From: Datisca glomerata
Lineage: Eukaryota > Streptophyta > Magnoliopsida > Cucurbitales > Datiscaceae
Assembly (NCBI GenBank): GCA_003255025.1
Contig: QANY01006266.1
Span: forward strand, 1,123,818-1,187,817
DNA length: 64,000 nt
Reading direction: 5' to 3'
The position numbers were made by a program, and so were the translations under genes. A model generated the notes under the pieces. That model was not told the origin of the DNA. It saw only the letters and a program-made list of their open reading frames with translations, and ran no database searches. Of the stretch, positions 39,101 to 49,808 are shown one piece after another (the stretch's first letter is position 1; each line of letters starts with the position of its first letter).

Positions 39101-39791
39101 TTGAATGCATTCTCCTACGTGGGTAAGGTAAAATATTCTAGTTTTTTTACGGAGTCAGAGAAGATTCTTAGATATTTTCTAGTTCAAGTTGCCACACCAG
39201 TAATGTTCACTAGTTTTTTCGTTATTTCCGTGTTGCTGCAAGCTCAGACAACAATATAAGTCTGTGAAAAAAGTAAGACTACGCTTATGTTGGTTTAGCA
39301 GCATTACGGTACTCTCAGTCTCATGTGCCAACTTTGTAAATAGTTCTATATTACATAATCGGAAATCAAGGGAAAACTCACAATTGCAATTCTTCAGGGT
39401 CTAATTCATTCTTATGGTAATGGTAACATATTCTCGAACATGTGCCAACATCATAAGGCACAAACAATATCATAATAGTTACATCAAACGTTGAAGTCTT
39501 GAGGTGGAAGAACATTTACTTAGAGGTGGCGCAAACTCTCTTACGCTTGCGAGTAGCTTCGAACTCTTCCATGACGATGTCGACGAAGCTATGTAAAAAG
39601 CAACCTCGAACGCCGCCATTACTGAAAATTTGTAGCTCGGACCGAAAAATAGGGAACTTCAAATACAACCTAGAGTAATAACGAACGTGAAAGGAGCTAA
39701 AATGGAGGAGGCGGCATCGGAAGGCAGATAGAGGAGGGGGAGCAGCGGAACGCAAGAGTGAGCAACTGTTGACGGCTCGAATTGCCATCAT
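27171..39791 (-). CDS. RNR1: Organellar RNase II/R-type 3'-5' exoribonuclease, RNR1-like, complete, 14 exons
   Basis: Exons (minus strand): 39520-39791, 38626-38785, 38377-38490, 38220-38297, 38024-38155, 31030-31251, 30534-30716, 30171-30233, 29955-30061, 29738-29887, 29465-29624, 28555-28950, 27832-28056, 27171-27293. All junctions are GT/AG, all phases agree, and the total is 2385 bp = 794 aa plus stop. Exon 1 encodes a Ser/Arg-rich leader typical of an organelle transit peptide. The RNB catalytic domain spans exons 8-13. The metal-binding acidic cluster '[12 protein letters not shown]' is split over exons 8/9, and '[15 protein letters not shown]' is in exon 12. A short C-terminal S1-like segment ends in exon 14. 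The match to Arabidopsis RNR1 (about 800 aa; maturation and decay of organelle rRNA and mRNA) is close throughout. Intron 5 is 6.8 kb because of a Copia insertion, and intron 13 holds a SINE and an assembly gap. Nothing in the exons is broken. Confidence 0.93.
27415..27452. other. Poly-G tract with a 9-n gap
   Basis: A run of G is interrupted by nine n (27,431-27,439) inside intron 13 of the RNR1-like gene. The true length is unknown. It lies outside all exons. Confidence 0.95.
27485..27695 (-). mobile_element. tRNA-derived SINE in intron 13 of the RNR1-like gene
   Basis: Read on the minus strand, the 5' end 'taaggggttggccaagtgg' carries a pol III box A (TRGYnnAnnGG type). About 40 nt further on, 'ggttcgaaacacacc' (27,617-27,631) is a box B. 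A non-tRNA body follows and the 3' end is 'ttataaaaaagaagaaaa' at about 27,485. The length (about 210 bp) and box spacing fit plant SINEs. The flanks share an imperfect 'tgtttcttctt'-like stretch that may be the target duplication. It is in the same sense as the host gene. A tRNA gene is excluded because there is no cloverleaf downstream of box B. Confidence 0.7.
31674..32518 (+). repeat. 5' LTR of Copia-1
   Basis: Aligns with 36,962-37,644 but carries about 160 bp (about 31,784-31,960) that the 3' LTR lacks. The extra block includes the inverted repeat CCTTGGGG-T-CCCCAAGG near 31,804 and a GC-rich 'gcgcgcccgccgtccggcc' tract. Repeat identity runs on to about 32,518, past the ATG at 32,488 that opens the gag-like frame, so the first codons of gag seem to lie inside the LTR. 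No standard Met-tRNA primer site follows the LTR. Confidence 0.85.
32488..33371 (+). pseudogene. Copia-1 gag, broken
   Basis: A typical Copia gag: a UBN2-type region ('[17 protein letters not shown]', '[11 protein letters not shown]') followed by '[15 protein letters not shown]' and a zinc knuckle near 33,260. The frame is stopped at 32,830-32,832 and again near 33,136-33,138, but the same frame is readable across both. The knuckle is odd: three residues, not two, separate the first two cysteines (CYWVC), which should spoil zinc binding. Confidence 0.8.
33372..36110 (+). pseudogene. Copia-1 pol (protease, integrase, RT, RNase H), broken
   Basis: Protease core near 33,440 reads [12 protein letters not shown], with Ile in place of the Ser/Thr after the catalytic Asp. 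Integrase (33,850-34,450) keeps '[15 protein letters not shown]', but the second acidic position reads RSNRCREY, with Asn instead of Asp. RT (about 35,020-35,500) keeps 'QMDVKTAF' and 'CLYVDDMLI'. RNase H (35,930-36,110) keeps '[10 protein letters not shown]' and '[10 protein letters not shown]'. In-frame stops occur at 35,024 (TGA), 35,252 (TAA), 35,357 (TGA) and 36,108 (TAA); at the two TGA sites the family usually has Trp. Frameshifts near 33,530 and 34,410 split the reading further. Confidence 0.85.
36962..37644 (+). repeat. 3' LTR of Copia-1
   Basis: 683 bp, bounded by TG...CA and followed directly by the AATAT target duplication. It differs from the 5' LTR by scattered substitutions and by absence of the 160-bp block; the breakpoint lies at 'ggggttt/gaatctg'. 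Confidence 0.88.
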
Positions 39792-40147
39792 TGTCTAGTG
39801 GATGATAGAATTAGAATTCATATAGCAAAGGAAATGAAATCCTAAGAGATGTTTGCGGTGACTGGAGATCGAACTTGGATTTTGGATTGGGTTTGCGCTT
39901 TACAGGAAGAGATGAAGCTAAGGAAATGAAACCAGCGCGCTCTTTCCTTTCGCTGCTTCTTGATAAAGCTGAGAGAGAGACACTGACGCGATTAAATTAC
40001 GTTAAATGATCCCACCATAAGTTTGGACACTTGTCTTGGCAGTGAACAATTTAGGGAGAGAATAACATTTTACTTTGGTTTGGGGATCATGCCTCATCCA
40101 TGTAATTGAGGTTATGAGTGGAAATTTGTAGTATCTCCTTCTCAGAA

Positions 40148-40530
40148 TTAGAGGTGCTGACGGACCGGTTTGATAAGTTTTTTAATAAAAATTGAGTCTA
40201 ATCAAAATTTCAGTTTGACATTTTGAAGCAAATTGAATCGTTCGTGTCAAAAGAACCGATGAGTTTTAATTCGATTCAATTCTTCGATTCATTATCATTA
40301 ATTAAAAAATATTTTTTTAAAGATAATTTTCAAATAAAACAATTGAAAAATAATAAATATCAAAGTTTTACTTTTGGTTCAGTTCAGATGATGAGTTTTG
40401 AACTTATTTATGATTTTGTGGATGTTGAATTGGATCTCATTCATGTATATGATGTTGAATTGGATCTCATTCATGTATGTGATGTTATAAACTTATTGAT
40501 TTATTTTTCTATTTTCAAATTGTGAGCTCT
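40148..40530. mobile_element. Decayed MITE-like copy
   Basis: Begins 'ttagaggtgctgacggaccgg' and shares with the next element the order 'aaccg', 'cgattcaattcttcgattca', then 'aaatatcaaagttt'. Contains a 30-bp direct duplication (40,421-40,450 and 40,451-40,480, 'gatgttgaattggatctcat'). The right terminal repeat is missing. Confidence 0.45.
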
Positions 40531-40536
40531 GATTGT

Positions 40537-40852
40537 TAGGGGTGTTCACGGTTCGGTTCAGTCGATTTTTTAACGAAAAATCAAACCGAACTGGTCATAT
40601 CAAAAGAGCCGAACCGAGCTGTGAGTTTCGGTTCGATTCTTCGATTCAGTATTATTAAATTAAAAATAATTTTTAAATGATATTATTGAAAAAATAATGA
40701 TATAAATCAAAATCTCAGTTTGATTTTATATAAAATTATATATATATAATAAAAAAATAATATAAAATCAAAGTTTCAGTTTGAAAACCATAAAAAATCT
40801 GAACTGAAATCAAAACTTCAATTCGGTTCGGGGCAGTTTTAAACACCCTTAC
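40537..40852. mobile_element. hAT-like MITE with TAGGGGTGTT ends
   Basis: Left end TAGGGGTGTTCACGGTTCGG; right end on the other strand TAAGGGTGTTTAAAACTGCC. These ends form imperfect inverted repeats extended inward by 'cggttcgg'-type inverted matches. No coding capacity, about 316 bp. Target duplication not clear. Confidence 0.6.
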
Positions 40853-41541
40853 TAATTATAACGCATGAAAATATAAGATTTTTAATGAAAAAAATATGAT
40901 TAATTGATGAACCGTAAAACCCCGAACTAAACTAATCATACACGCTCAAAGTAATATCAGACTGAACTGACCAGACACGTTTAATGAAAGACGATTTTGT
41001 CGTCCACCAAAGGGACTGGTGAGTTTTCTCAGGATGGGCTTGTAAACCTGGCTTATGGTCCATGTGTGTCCATGAGAGGGTACGGGGACTGCATAAAGCC
41101 ACTTGTCGGACAATATATGGCCCGTCGGGCCCTATATGGTATAAACTATAAAGGAGTTTAGTCCATATATCCCGACGTGTCGTGTCAGCGTGTAGCTTTC
41201 ATAGCCGTCGCCGCCTAGACGCGGCAAAGATATTTGAGTTTGTCGGGGGAAGGAGGGTATAGTGATTTTAGCAGTGTTAGCCGCCTCATTGAATCTTTGC
41301 AACCAATCATATCCTCCTCACGAAGATGTGGGTCTTTGGCTTCTAATCCTCGAAATCACCTACAGTAGAAAAATCTCCCATCTGGAAGAAAGGACGTGAA
41401 CGATAAATAGATAAGAAAAGAGTTTTCTTTTTTGACTTTAAACAAAACAACCGCCAGATCGGATCGTTAACAATCTAGTTCCATTTCCCCTAATTTAGTG
41501 TATTGACGTCCAAAGTAGATTTGATTTTAGAGGTTTTGGAG

Positions 41542-44210
41542 ATGGCACCCAAGGATTCGAAGAATAGTGGGGGTTTCTTCGCGTCGATTGCTTCCGGTTT
41601 GTCTAATTTCGGCAGCGCCATGACCAAATCAGTTAATGGGTAATAGTAATTTCCCTTCTTTCTATGTTACGGCTTCTTTGATTGTGAGTTCGGTTGATTA
41701 AGAATGAAATTGTCCATTCTCTCATTTGAATTATTTTGCCTTTTGGGTTTGAATTCAACAACGATTTAAATTTGATAAACTGTAATGTCTATCATTTATC
41801 AATGACATAGTTATGCATCTGATCTGACATGGTGATAATTCGTCATGTATGTTGCTAAATTTTTCCATGGCTTAGACACTGATTGTTTGAACTCTGTTGT
41901 TGTTTTTGTTTAGAATTCTGGGATACGAAGGGCTCGAAGTTGTTAATCCAGAAGGAGGCACTGTAGATGCTGAAGAGGAAGCTAAAAGAGGAAGATGGAG
42001 ACAGGAGGTGGGCATCCACATATGATCATATCATGAAGTGCAGAAGAGAGCTAACTTAATATTTCAAGTTAATTAACTTAACTCACTCTAACTATTCATC
42101 TCTTTAACAGGATCGGGATAGTTACTGGAAGATGATGCAGAAGTATGTTGGCTCTGATGTTACATCGATGGTGACACTTCCTGTACTTATTTTTGAGCCA
42201 ATGACTATGCTTCAGAAAATGGCAGAGGTTTGTGTCTTGTCTGCTTTGAGGGAAAGCTTTATTTTTCTATAATAATCCTTACAAGTAGTTCAATTTTTCT
42301 TTGCCAGCTGATGGAATACTCCCACCTGTTAGATCTGGCAGATGAATGCGAGGATCCGTACCTGCGTATGGTGTATGCTTGTAAGCATTTTTCTGCATCC
42401 TCTCTTTCTCTCTCGCTGTTCGTGTGTCTATATTTTGCTTGGGACTAATTTGTGATGCTTCCAGCGTCATGGTTTATATCCCTCTACTATGCCTGTTCAC
42501 GAACCTGGAAGCCTTTCAATCCTATTCTAGGAGAGACTTATGAAATGGTCAATCACGATGGCATTACATTTATAGCAGAACAGGTACTGCTTTAAAGGAT
42601 CAAATTCCCTATTTGTTTTCTTTGGTTTCTATTCCAGTTAAATTCAGTTAGTTGAGTTTTTATTTACTAATTTTGAATCCTTGCATGAAAATTTTCTTTT
42701 TCAGGTCAGTCATCACCCTCCAATGAGTGCTGCTCATGCAGAGAATGAGCATTTTACTTACGATATAACTTCAAAGGTGAAAACCAAATTTTTGGGGAAC
42801 TCAGTTGATGTCTATCCTCTTGGAAGGTAAAATATTCATATCTTCCTGTCTGCCCTCGTGTCAATATTGTTGAACTCTTTCTTTTAAATATCATGACAAA
42901 ATGTGTAAAATTTGTTTTTACTGCAGGACGCGCGTGACCTTAAAAAGAGATGGTGTAGTCCTGGATTTGGTACCCCCTCCTTCAAAAGTTAACAACCTGA
43001 TTTTTGGAAGAACTTGGGTTGATTCTCCAGGGGAGATGATCCTAACAAATATGACAACAGGGGACAAAGTTGTTCTATATTTTCAACCATGTGGCTGGTT
43101 TGGGTATGATGTCCTTTTTCTTTGCCTGCTAAGTTTTACATCCTTATCTGTACATTGTTGATTATGTCCATGCGTTTTTTGTTTCTGCATACCGCCTGCC
43201 TGATCAGCCATTTGCAGGGCTGGACGATATGAAGTGGATGGGTATGTTTATAATGCTGCTGAGGAACCTAAGATTCTCATTTCCGGGAAATGGAATGAGT
43301 CATTGAGTTACCAACAATGTGATCCCGAGGGGGAGCCACTTGCTGGCAGTGAACTGAAAGAGGTTAGCTTTCGACTCTTCTTTGGCTTCATTTCTGATTA
43401 TACTGAAAAGCCAGCTAGTAATAAAAACCCCTGCAAGTGATGAGCCTCTGATACTTCTATACAACTTCCAGGCTAAGGTCTCTATTTTGTGGATACGCAC
43501 TAGCATGAATGAACTTTTCGGTATCTGGTTGAGCTGGCATACGAAGTTGTCTAGTTGATTAAGTCCATTCAAGTTGTTGTATTGATCAATTTTTTTGCAG
43601 GCTTGGAGAATTGCTGGTCTTCCAGAAAATGACAAATTCCAGTACACCTATTTTGCTCACAAGTTAAACAGCTTTGACACTGCTCCAAAGAAGTTGTTAG
43701 CATCAGACTCTCGTCTGCGTCCAGATAGATTTGCACTTGAGATGGGTGACCTATCCAAAGCTGGTTTTGAAAAGAGCAGGTCCCTCCCTCCCTCTCTGTC
43801 TCTGAGATGAACTACTTGAGAATAACACTCTCGAGTAGTTCATCTAATTTTGAAGGAAACTGATCTTGCTTTGTAATCGAGTGAATGATCTAATGTTTTT
43901 TTCAATAAATCTAAGAAGCTAATTAACAGCTAGCATGCTTAACTTGTTTATTTTCTTTTCCCTGTTTTCCAGTCTGGAGGAGAAACAGAGAGAAGAGAAA
44001 AGGAATCGAGAGTCGAAGGGCGATCAATTTACTCCAAGATGGTTCGACTTAACTGATGAAATCGCACCCACACCTTGGGGTGAATTGGAAATTTACCATT
44101 ACAATGGCAAATATGATGAACATCGGGCTGTAGTAGATGGAAGCTCAGAAAGTGTGCCACAAGTGGACATCAGCTCAATGGAGTTTAAACCTTGGCAGTT
44201 TCAAAATTGA
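41542..44210 (+). CDS. ORP3: Oxysterol-binding protein-related protein, ORP3 type, complete, 10 exons
   Basis: Exons: 41542-41639, 41914-42007, 42111-42227, 42308-42380, 42465-42583, 42705-42826, 42927-43103, 43218-43362, 43601-43779, 43973-44210. All are GT/AG with consistent phases; total 1362 bp = 453 aa. The protein is almost entirely an oxysterol-binding domain with no PH or ankyrin part, as in plant ORP3A/B/C (about 455 aa). The family fingerprint EQVSHHPP is at residues 166-173, split by intron 5. A lysine/glutamate-rich stretch ([18 protein letters not shown]) precedes a conserved 'PRWFDLTDE' near the C terminus. Known role of the family: sterol and phosphoinositide exchange at ER contact sites, with ORP3a located at the ER by VAP partners. 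Which of the 3A, 3B or 3C paralogues this is cannot be decided here. Confidence 0.93.
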
Positions 44211-44638
44211 GCTGCTGCTCTGAGAGATTAAATGTCTATGCCTGTATAATATTTTTTTGCCACTTCCTTTTGGGTTTTAATGCTTTTAGCTAGTTTCAAT
44301 TATTCCTGTAGAATATTTAGTACTTGATGTGCACTTCATTTGGTTTTCTAAGACGGATGCTTCAGCTCGAGATCTATAGCCACTTCAAACCCATCCACTT
44401 CGTCTAAAAAAGAAGCCAGATTTCCATCCTTGATGGATATAGACTTCTGATATAACATATTTTGATTCCAATGCAATTCCTTACAACAATATTCCCCTTC
44501 GTCTTGTGGGGAAAGACAGAAGAAGCACGGAAGAAAGCAGCACAAGTAAATATATGCACCAGTAAACTTAAAATTGCATGACATTATATGAATCTACATC
44601 CTAGATTACCATTGTATTCTATACGGCCTTTAAGTATG
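44211..44638. other. 3' intergenic region between convergent genes
   Basis: About 430 bp between the ORP3-like and YidD-like stop codons, holding both 3' UTRs. No further gene is supported. The small open stretch on the minus strand has no family resemblance. Confidence 0.6.
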
Positions 44639-45466
44639 TCATTCTTCAGGCAAGCTTCTGTCATCAAACCATCGTGGAGGATCGAAACCTGAACCACCTA
44701 ATCCGGAAAAAATGAAAAGAGAACATTGTTACTCAATATAGAAAGACGGATCTGAGATACATCCATTAGATTATAAGTAATCAATTCATTAGATTATTAT
44801 ACATGAGGGAGTGAGTTTCTGTTTGAGATGGTATAAAAATTACCAAGGGGATTGCAGCGACAGAGACGCCAAGCAGTCAATACTGTACCCTTAACAAATC
44901 CATATCTCTTGTAAGCTTCCATTGAATACTCACTGCATGTTGGTACATAACGACAACTCTTTGGCAAAATCGGTGAGATTTCCCCTGCTTATACAAGAAT
45001 AACGAATCCAATGGTCGCCAATGGATGTCAATTTCAGTTCTGACAGAAAATCGATGAGAATTCATAAAAAATTCAAAAGTTATAAACTAGTGTAATAATT
45101 TAAGCAAAAATGGAGCTTACTTTTGTAGAATTTGAGCACAGACAGTGCAGTTTTAACTCCTATGTTATCCACTTCGCTATCTGATTGAATAAACAAAAGT
45201 GAAAGCCCAAAAGAAATTATAAGATTTTCCGAAGCAAGTTTGATAACATAAATTCAAAATTCAACGAGGAGAGTACCTTGTTCATTGTCTGAGCTTTGAT
45301 TTGAGTTCGTACGAGATTCATCAATGATCAGTGGGCGACGGCGATTGAGGGCCTTAATGCGAATGCAAGAGATCGAGCTGTAATGCTTTGGATGGAGAGG
45401 ATTGATGAAGAAACGAAGGTTTAGGTTCTGAGGACTATGGCTGTTAATAGTGGGAACAACAGCCAT
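44639..45466 (-). CDS. YidD-like membrane protein insertion efficiency factor, plastid-type, 4 exons
   Basis: Exons (minus): 45277-45466, 45121-45180, 44844-44984, 44639-44697; all GT/AG, total 450 bp = 149 aa. The C-terminal half is the YidD (haemolytic/DUF37) domain: 'PKSCRYVPTCSEYSMEAYK' with its paired cysteines, 'KGTVLTAWRLCRCNPLG' and 'GSGFDPPRWF', residues about 85-145. The N-terminal 60 or so residues are Ser/Arg/Asn-rich with no domain and look like a chloroplast transit peptide. In bacteria YidD helps YidC-dependent insertion of membrane proteins. The plant version is presumed to act beside Alb3 in plastids (inference). An in-frame ATG nine codons upstream (45,493) is an alternative start; I chose 45,466 because it begins M-A-V, usual for transit peptides. 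Confidence 0.9.
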
Positions 45467-46224
45467 GTTGCTCTTACTTCGTCCGCTCGTCACTTCAAGA
45501 GCTGGGTTTCGAGGATTAGCGCGCTGTTTCGCTCGCCAAGCAGATATCGTTTACGCGATTTCGCACACGCAGGCTTACGCCGTCGTTTTACATTTTTCGC
45601 GCACTGCTCATGGGCGTGTCCACGATAATAATTGCTCGTAATCTCCAATAAAGATAAAAATACAGTTTTCTTAATGTGAACAATTTTACACGTCAACTAT
45701 CCTTATTAAATACTTTAAATCATAAATTATAAAATGTTATACTTTAAACTCTCAATGATATAAAATTAATAAAAAAATCCTAATCCTAACTCTGTTAACT
45801 TATTGTGTCAAATGAACGACGTCGTTTTATACTTTCTCCCTAATCCTTGATTACTCCTTCATTCTTAGATTACTTTCTCCCTTCATCGATTACTTTCCCC
45901 CCTCCTTCCATCTTTGATTCGCAGAGAAGAGGAGGGTTTCGTCTCAGTCAGCAAGTCTAGGAATCAAGTAACTTCTCCTCCATTTCTTATTTTCCCCTTC
46001 CCCCTTTCGTCTCAGTCAGCAAGTCCGAGAAACCCTTCCATGCGATTTCGTAGAAATTTCGAAGAATGATACTTGATTTTTCTGCAATGCTTGATTTTCT
46101 ACAGTGATTTTTCGAAGAAATTCCCTCTTCGTCATCTCTTGATTTGTTTATCTTTATAACATACTTGTCTCTTTGACTTTTCATTAGTAAGTTATTAAAT
46201 TAGAATTATATTTCTTTTTCATAA

Positions 46225-48806
46225 ATGAGTAATATAACATTCTCATTGGCATTGCATCATGGTGGTAAGTTCATGTGTACTAATGGAACCACCATATATG
46301 AAGGAGGTGATGTTAATTATGTCGATAACTGTGATAGAATTGAAATGTCAGTGCATGAGATAAGATCTGTGTTGAATGAATTATGTGTTGAAGATTGGTC
46401 AAAGTTGCATTACGTGAAGCCAGGGGAGGATTTTGAGAAGGGATTACAACTATTATGTGGAGACATCGATATATTAGATATGATTAACTCAATCACTCCG
46501 ATTAGAGTTATTCATATTTATGTCGAGCATCTTCCATTGTCTGAAGAGGACAAAAATGAGGATGAATCTAGTGATGAAAACATAGCAGTAGCAGTGGGTG
46601 ACTTGGTGGATTCTGACAATGAGGTGGAAAATGACAATGCTCTTTTTTATATGAATGTTGATGAGTTTGAATCGAAATTATGAAGTCTTTCTATGGCAAG
46701 AAATGAGGTTATGCATGAGGAAGGTGATGGATGTTTTAACAATACTAATGAAGATTTGAATTTCAGTGAGAATGACATTGAATTTCACTCTGATTATGCA
46801 TCTTCTGATGAGTTAAACTCAATATATGGGTCTAATGAGGAGATAAGACCAAAATGGCATGAATATGGGGTTGACTCAGATGATTCTCCATTTTTCCTAG
46901 GGATGGTGTATAGTTCCCATTTACAGCTAAAAATGGTGCTTGCTGACTATGCGGTGAAAATGGTTTTGACCTGAAATTCAAAAAGTGTGAAGCGAAAAGA
47001 CTAACAACTGTTTGTCGAGCAGGTTGTGAATGGAGACTGCATACTTCATTAATGCAAGATGAACTATCATTCCCAATTAAGACCTTGAAGAATTTGCACA
47101 TATGTTATCGGAAGAATGAAAATAGGCATGCTAAGTCGCGCTGGTTAGCCAAACATTATTTTGAGAGGTTTAAAAATCAACTAAAATGGGCATTGACAGG
47201 TACCATTAATGAGGTAAGGAAGGATTTTAATGTCAACATTACCAAGAGTCAAGTCTATAGAGCACGAAAGATGGCATTACAAAAGATTGAGGGTAAGTAT
47301 ATCGAACAATACTATCGGTTATGAGATTATGGTGAGGAGATCTTGAGGTCTAATCCTAGTAGTATCTTTAGCATAAGTGTTGATTGGCGTCCACCACAGA
47401 ACAAACTAGTATTCAAATGATTGTACACTTGTTTACATGCATGCAAACATGCACTTTTAGGTGGATGCATACCTATTATTGGTCTTGATGATTGCCACAT
47501 GAAAGTCATTTAGCAAGGCCACTTACTTTTTGCCACCAGAATTGATGGTAATGATGGCATCTTGCCTATTGCGATTCTTGTAGTTGAAGGAGAGTCCAAT
47601 GACTCATGGACTTGGTTTCTAGTGTTGTTGGAAAACATTAGTCATGTTCAGTCACATGGTTGGACTTTTATATATGGCCGATAAAATGTTAGTTCAAATA
47701 GTTTGCCTTTTGCATTACATTACGTACAAAGTATGTTTACAAAGTTTCATGTCTTACATTTTATATTATGTTACAGGGTTTGGAGATTTCACTCAAAACT
47801 ACTATGTCTGACGTTGATCGTAGGTACTGTGTACGACACACGTTAGCCAATTTTCAACAAAAATTCAAGGGTAAGGTGTACAAAGATGCTCTTTGGGCTA
47901 CAGCTAAAGCCATAACAAAGGGTGCTTATTACAATAAAGAGTTGAAAAAATTGGCTGACATTGATATGATTTCACACAATTATTTGGAGAATCCTGAAAA
48001 ATAATATTGGACTAGGCATACTTCAAGATGTGGCCAAAGTGTGATATGTTATTAAATGATTTGAGTGAAACGTTCAATGCATATATCATGCAAGAAGGGA
48101 GAAGCCCATTCTTGTGATATTGGAAATGATAAGTAAGAATCTGATGTCAAGAGTGCATAGAAAAAGAGAAATGATTATGAAGTACAATGTGTCAATATGT
48201 CCACAGATTCAAAGAGAAGCTGAAGAAAGCAAAGATGGATGCAAGAAATTGGGCACCTAGGTTATCTGGTAATGGAAGTTTGAGGTAGATAATGGTACTA
48301 ATCAATATGTGGTTGGATTGGAGAAACATTATTGTAGTTGTTACAAATGGGAGTTGACAGACATTCTATGCTCACATGACATGAAATATATATGGTTTGT
48401 AAGGAGAGAACCAAAAGAATATGTGCACTCCTATTATAAGAAGGAAACATGCTTGCATACATACTTTCATTTCGTTCAGCCTATAAATGGAATAGACATG
48501 TGACCTTCGTCCAATATGGAGGTCATCGCGCCTCCTCGCATCAAAAGACCTCCCGGAAGTCCAAAGAAAAAACGAGTTCGAGATGCTAATGAACCATCAA
48601 ATCCATTTTGGACTTCCAAACGGCATGTAGTGATGAAATGTCATCGGTATGGGGATGTAGATCACAATATCAGAGCGTGTAAAGGGATAATGAGGGAAAA
48701 GAGAAAATACACTCAAGTGAGTAGGCAAACATCTAGTTCATCAGCTTCATTACCTGTATGTATTATTGAAACTAAAAGTTTTTTGTTAATTTTTTATTGT
48801 GATTGA
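46225..48806 (+). pseudogene. mudrA-like MULE transposase, broken
   Basis: The N-terminal part (46,225-46,683) is followed, after a single TGA in the same frame, by an acidic segment to 46,974. Near 46,957 a one-base loss shifts the frame; the MuDR DNA-binding part continues as 'LKFKKCEAKRLTTVCRAGCE'. The DDE catalytic region (47,330-47,640) includes 'GLDDCHMK' and 'RIDGNDGILPIAILVVEGES', with stops near 47,418 and 47,511. A SWIM-type zinc finger (CSCYKWEL...CSH, about 48,325-48,380) and a knuckle-like 'CHRYGDVDHNIRAC' (about 48,640) close the protein. The order matches plant mudrA. Several stops and frameshifts make it inactive. Confidence 0.8.
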
Positions 48807-49561
48807 AATATGTTTATAACATTGTGATATGAAACAGTATATGAGAAATATAAGCACTTTTATGGGATTTAGGATTGAAGGTGATACCAAATGTACATAG
48901 GTAAAATATTTGCTTTGATACAAACTGTACATTTAAAAACATATTTTCTTTTTTCATGTTATACTTATTCTTTAATATTTTGGGTTTTGTAGGAATCTCA
49001 AGCTCGACAAAATAGAGGTGATAGGTAGATGTGGTACATGAGTAGATATGAGTATTGGTACATGCATAGATATGAGTAGATATGAGCATTGGTACATAAA
49101 TAGATATGAGTATATGAACATGTTAGCCAATTTTTTGTATGCAATACTGGACTTGACTTGGAGTATTATAGGTGTTTTGGTATGTATTTTGAGGTGTTTT
49201 GGTTTGTATTTTGAAAATCTACTATGGGTATTCTCTTTCTTGAGGTAATTTGTGTTTTGCATGTGTGAGTATCATCTTTATGAATGACAGTCAAAATAAT
49301 GCCTTACAGATTACAGTGGTGGTTTAAGCCAAAATATATGGCTATTCACTATCTACTTACATATTATTCAATTTACTGTTTGGACAGAAATATGGAAAGC
49401 CAATTTCTAGTACTGCCATTTTTCATTTGCACATACTTTCAATTTGCTATCCACTTATAGACTGAACCAAATTATGAAAAATCAAAATTTAAAGAGAATG
49501 TGATAGAACAAATCTGAATTATACATCAAGTTCTAAATCAATTACATCGCAATGAACAAGT

Positions 49562-49808
49562 TCAATTACATGATCTTAAACATAAAATGACTTGCAAAAT
49601 GTAGAGCTTGTCAAAATACAAAACTATAATTGCCCATGTTACACACAATAAGGCAATCCAGTAAACTTTCTCCCTTTTGTACAATCTTGCGTTCTTCCCT
49701 TCAATGGACTCCAATTTTTCTTTCAACTCGTCAATTACACATTCGTACTCAATGGTGGATCAAGCCATTCAAAGATTCCACATCCCGAATCAGTTTGCTA
49801 TAAAATTC
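49562..49808 (-). pseudogene. GRF zinc finger/coiled-coil/membrane protein relic, last exon
   Basis: Minus strand. After a likely acceptor (ttttatag, about 49,799) a frame reads GCGIFEWLDPP, resembling the end of a GRF-type zinc finger. A frame change near 49,745 then leads to a charged helix (DELKEKLESIEGKNARLYK) and a hydrophobic segment (WIALLCVTWAIIVLYF) before a TGA at 49,562-49,564. GRF finger plus coiled coil plus C-terminal membrane helix is a known small plant gene layout often found in repeats. Upstream exons would lie towards 50,340-50,560 but I could not assemble them. It may be a second gene of MULE-1. Confidence 0.45.

Larger units (their letters stand above)
39792..41541. promoter_or_regulatory. 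Divergent intergenic region between the RNR1-like and ORP3-like genes
   Basis: The two genes start back to back, so both promoters lie in this 1.75 kb. The middle is occupied by MITE-like DNA (40,148-40,852). A TATAAA at 41,140-41,145 is a candidate TATA box for the plus-strand gene about 400 bp before its ATG. No comparable element was found for the minus-strand gene. Transcription start sites cannot be seen. Confidence 0.4.

Noticed and set aside
45437..45641. Plus-strand open stretches over the YidD-like first exon
   Set aside because: They overlap the well-supported minus-strand exon and its upstream region and match nothing.
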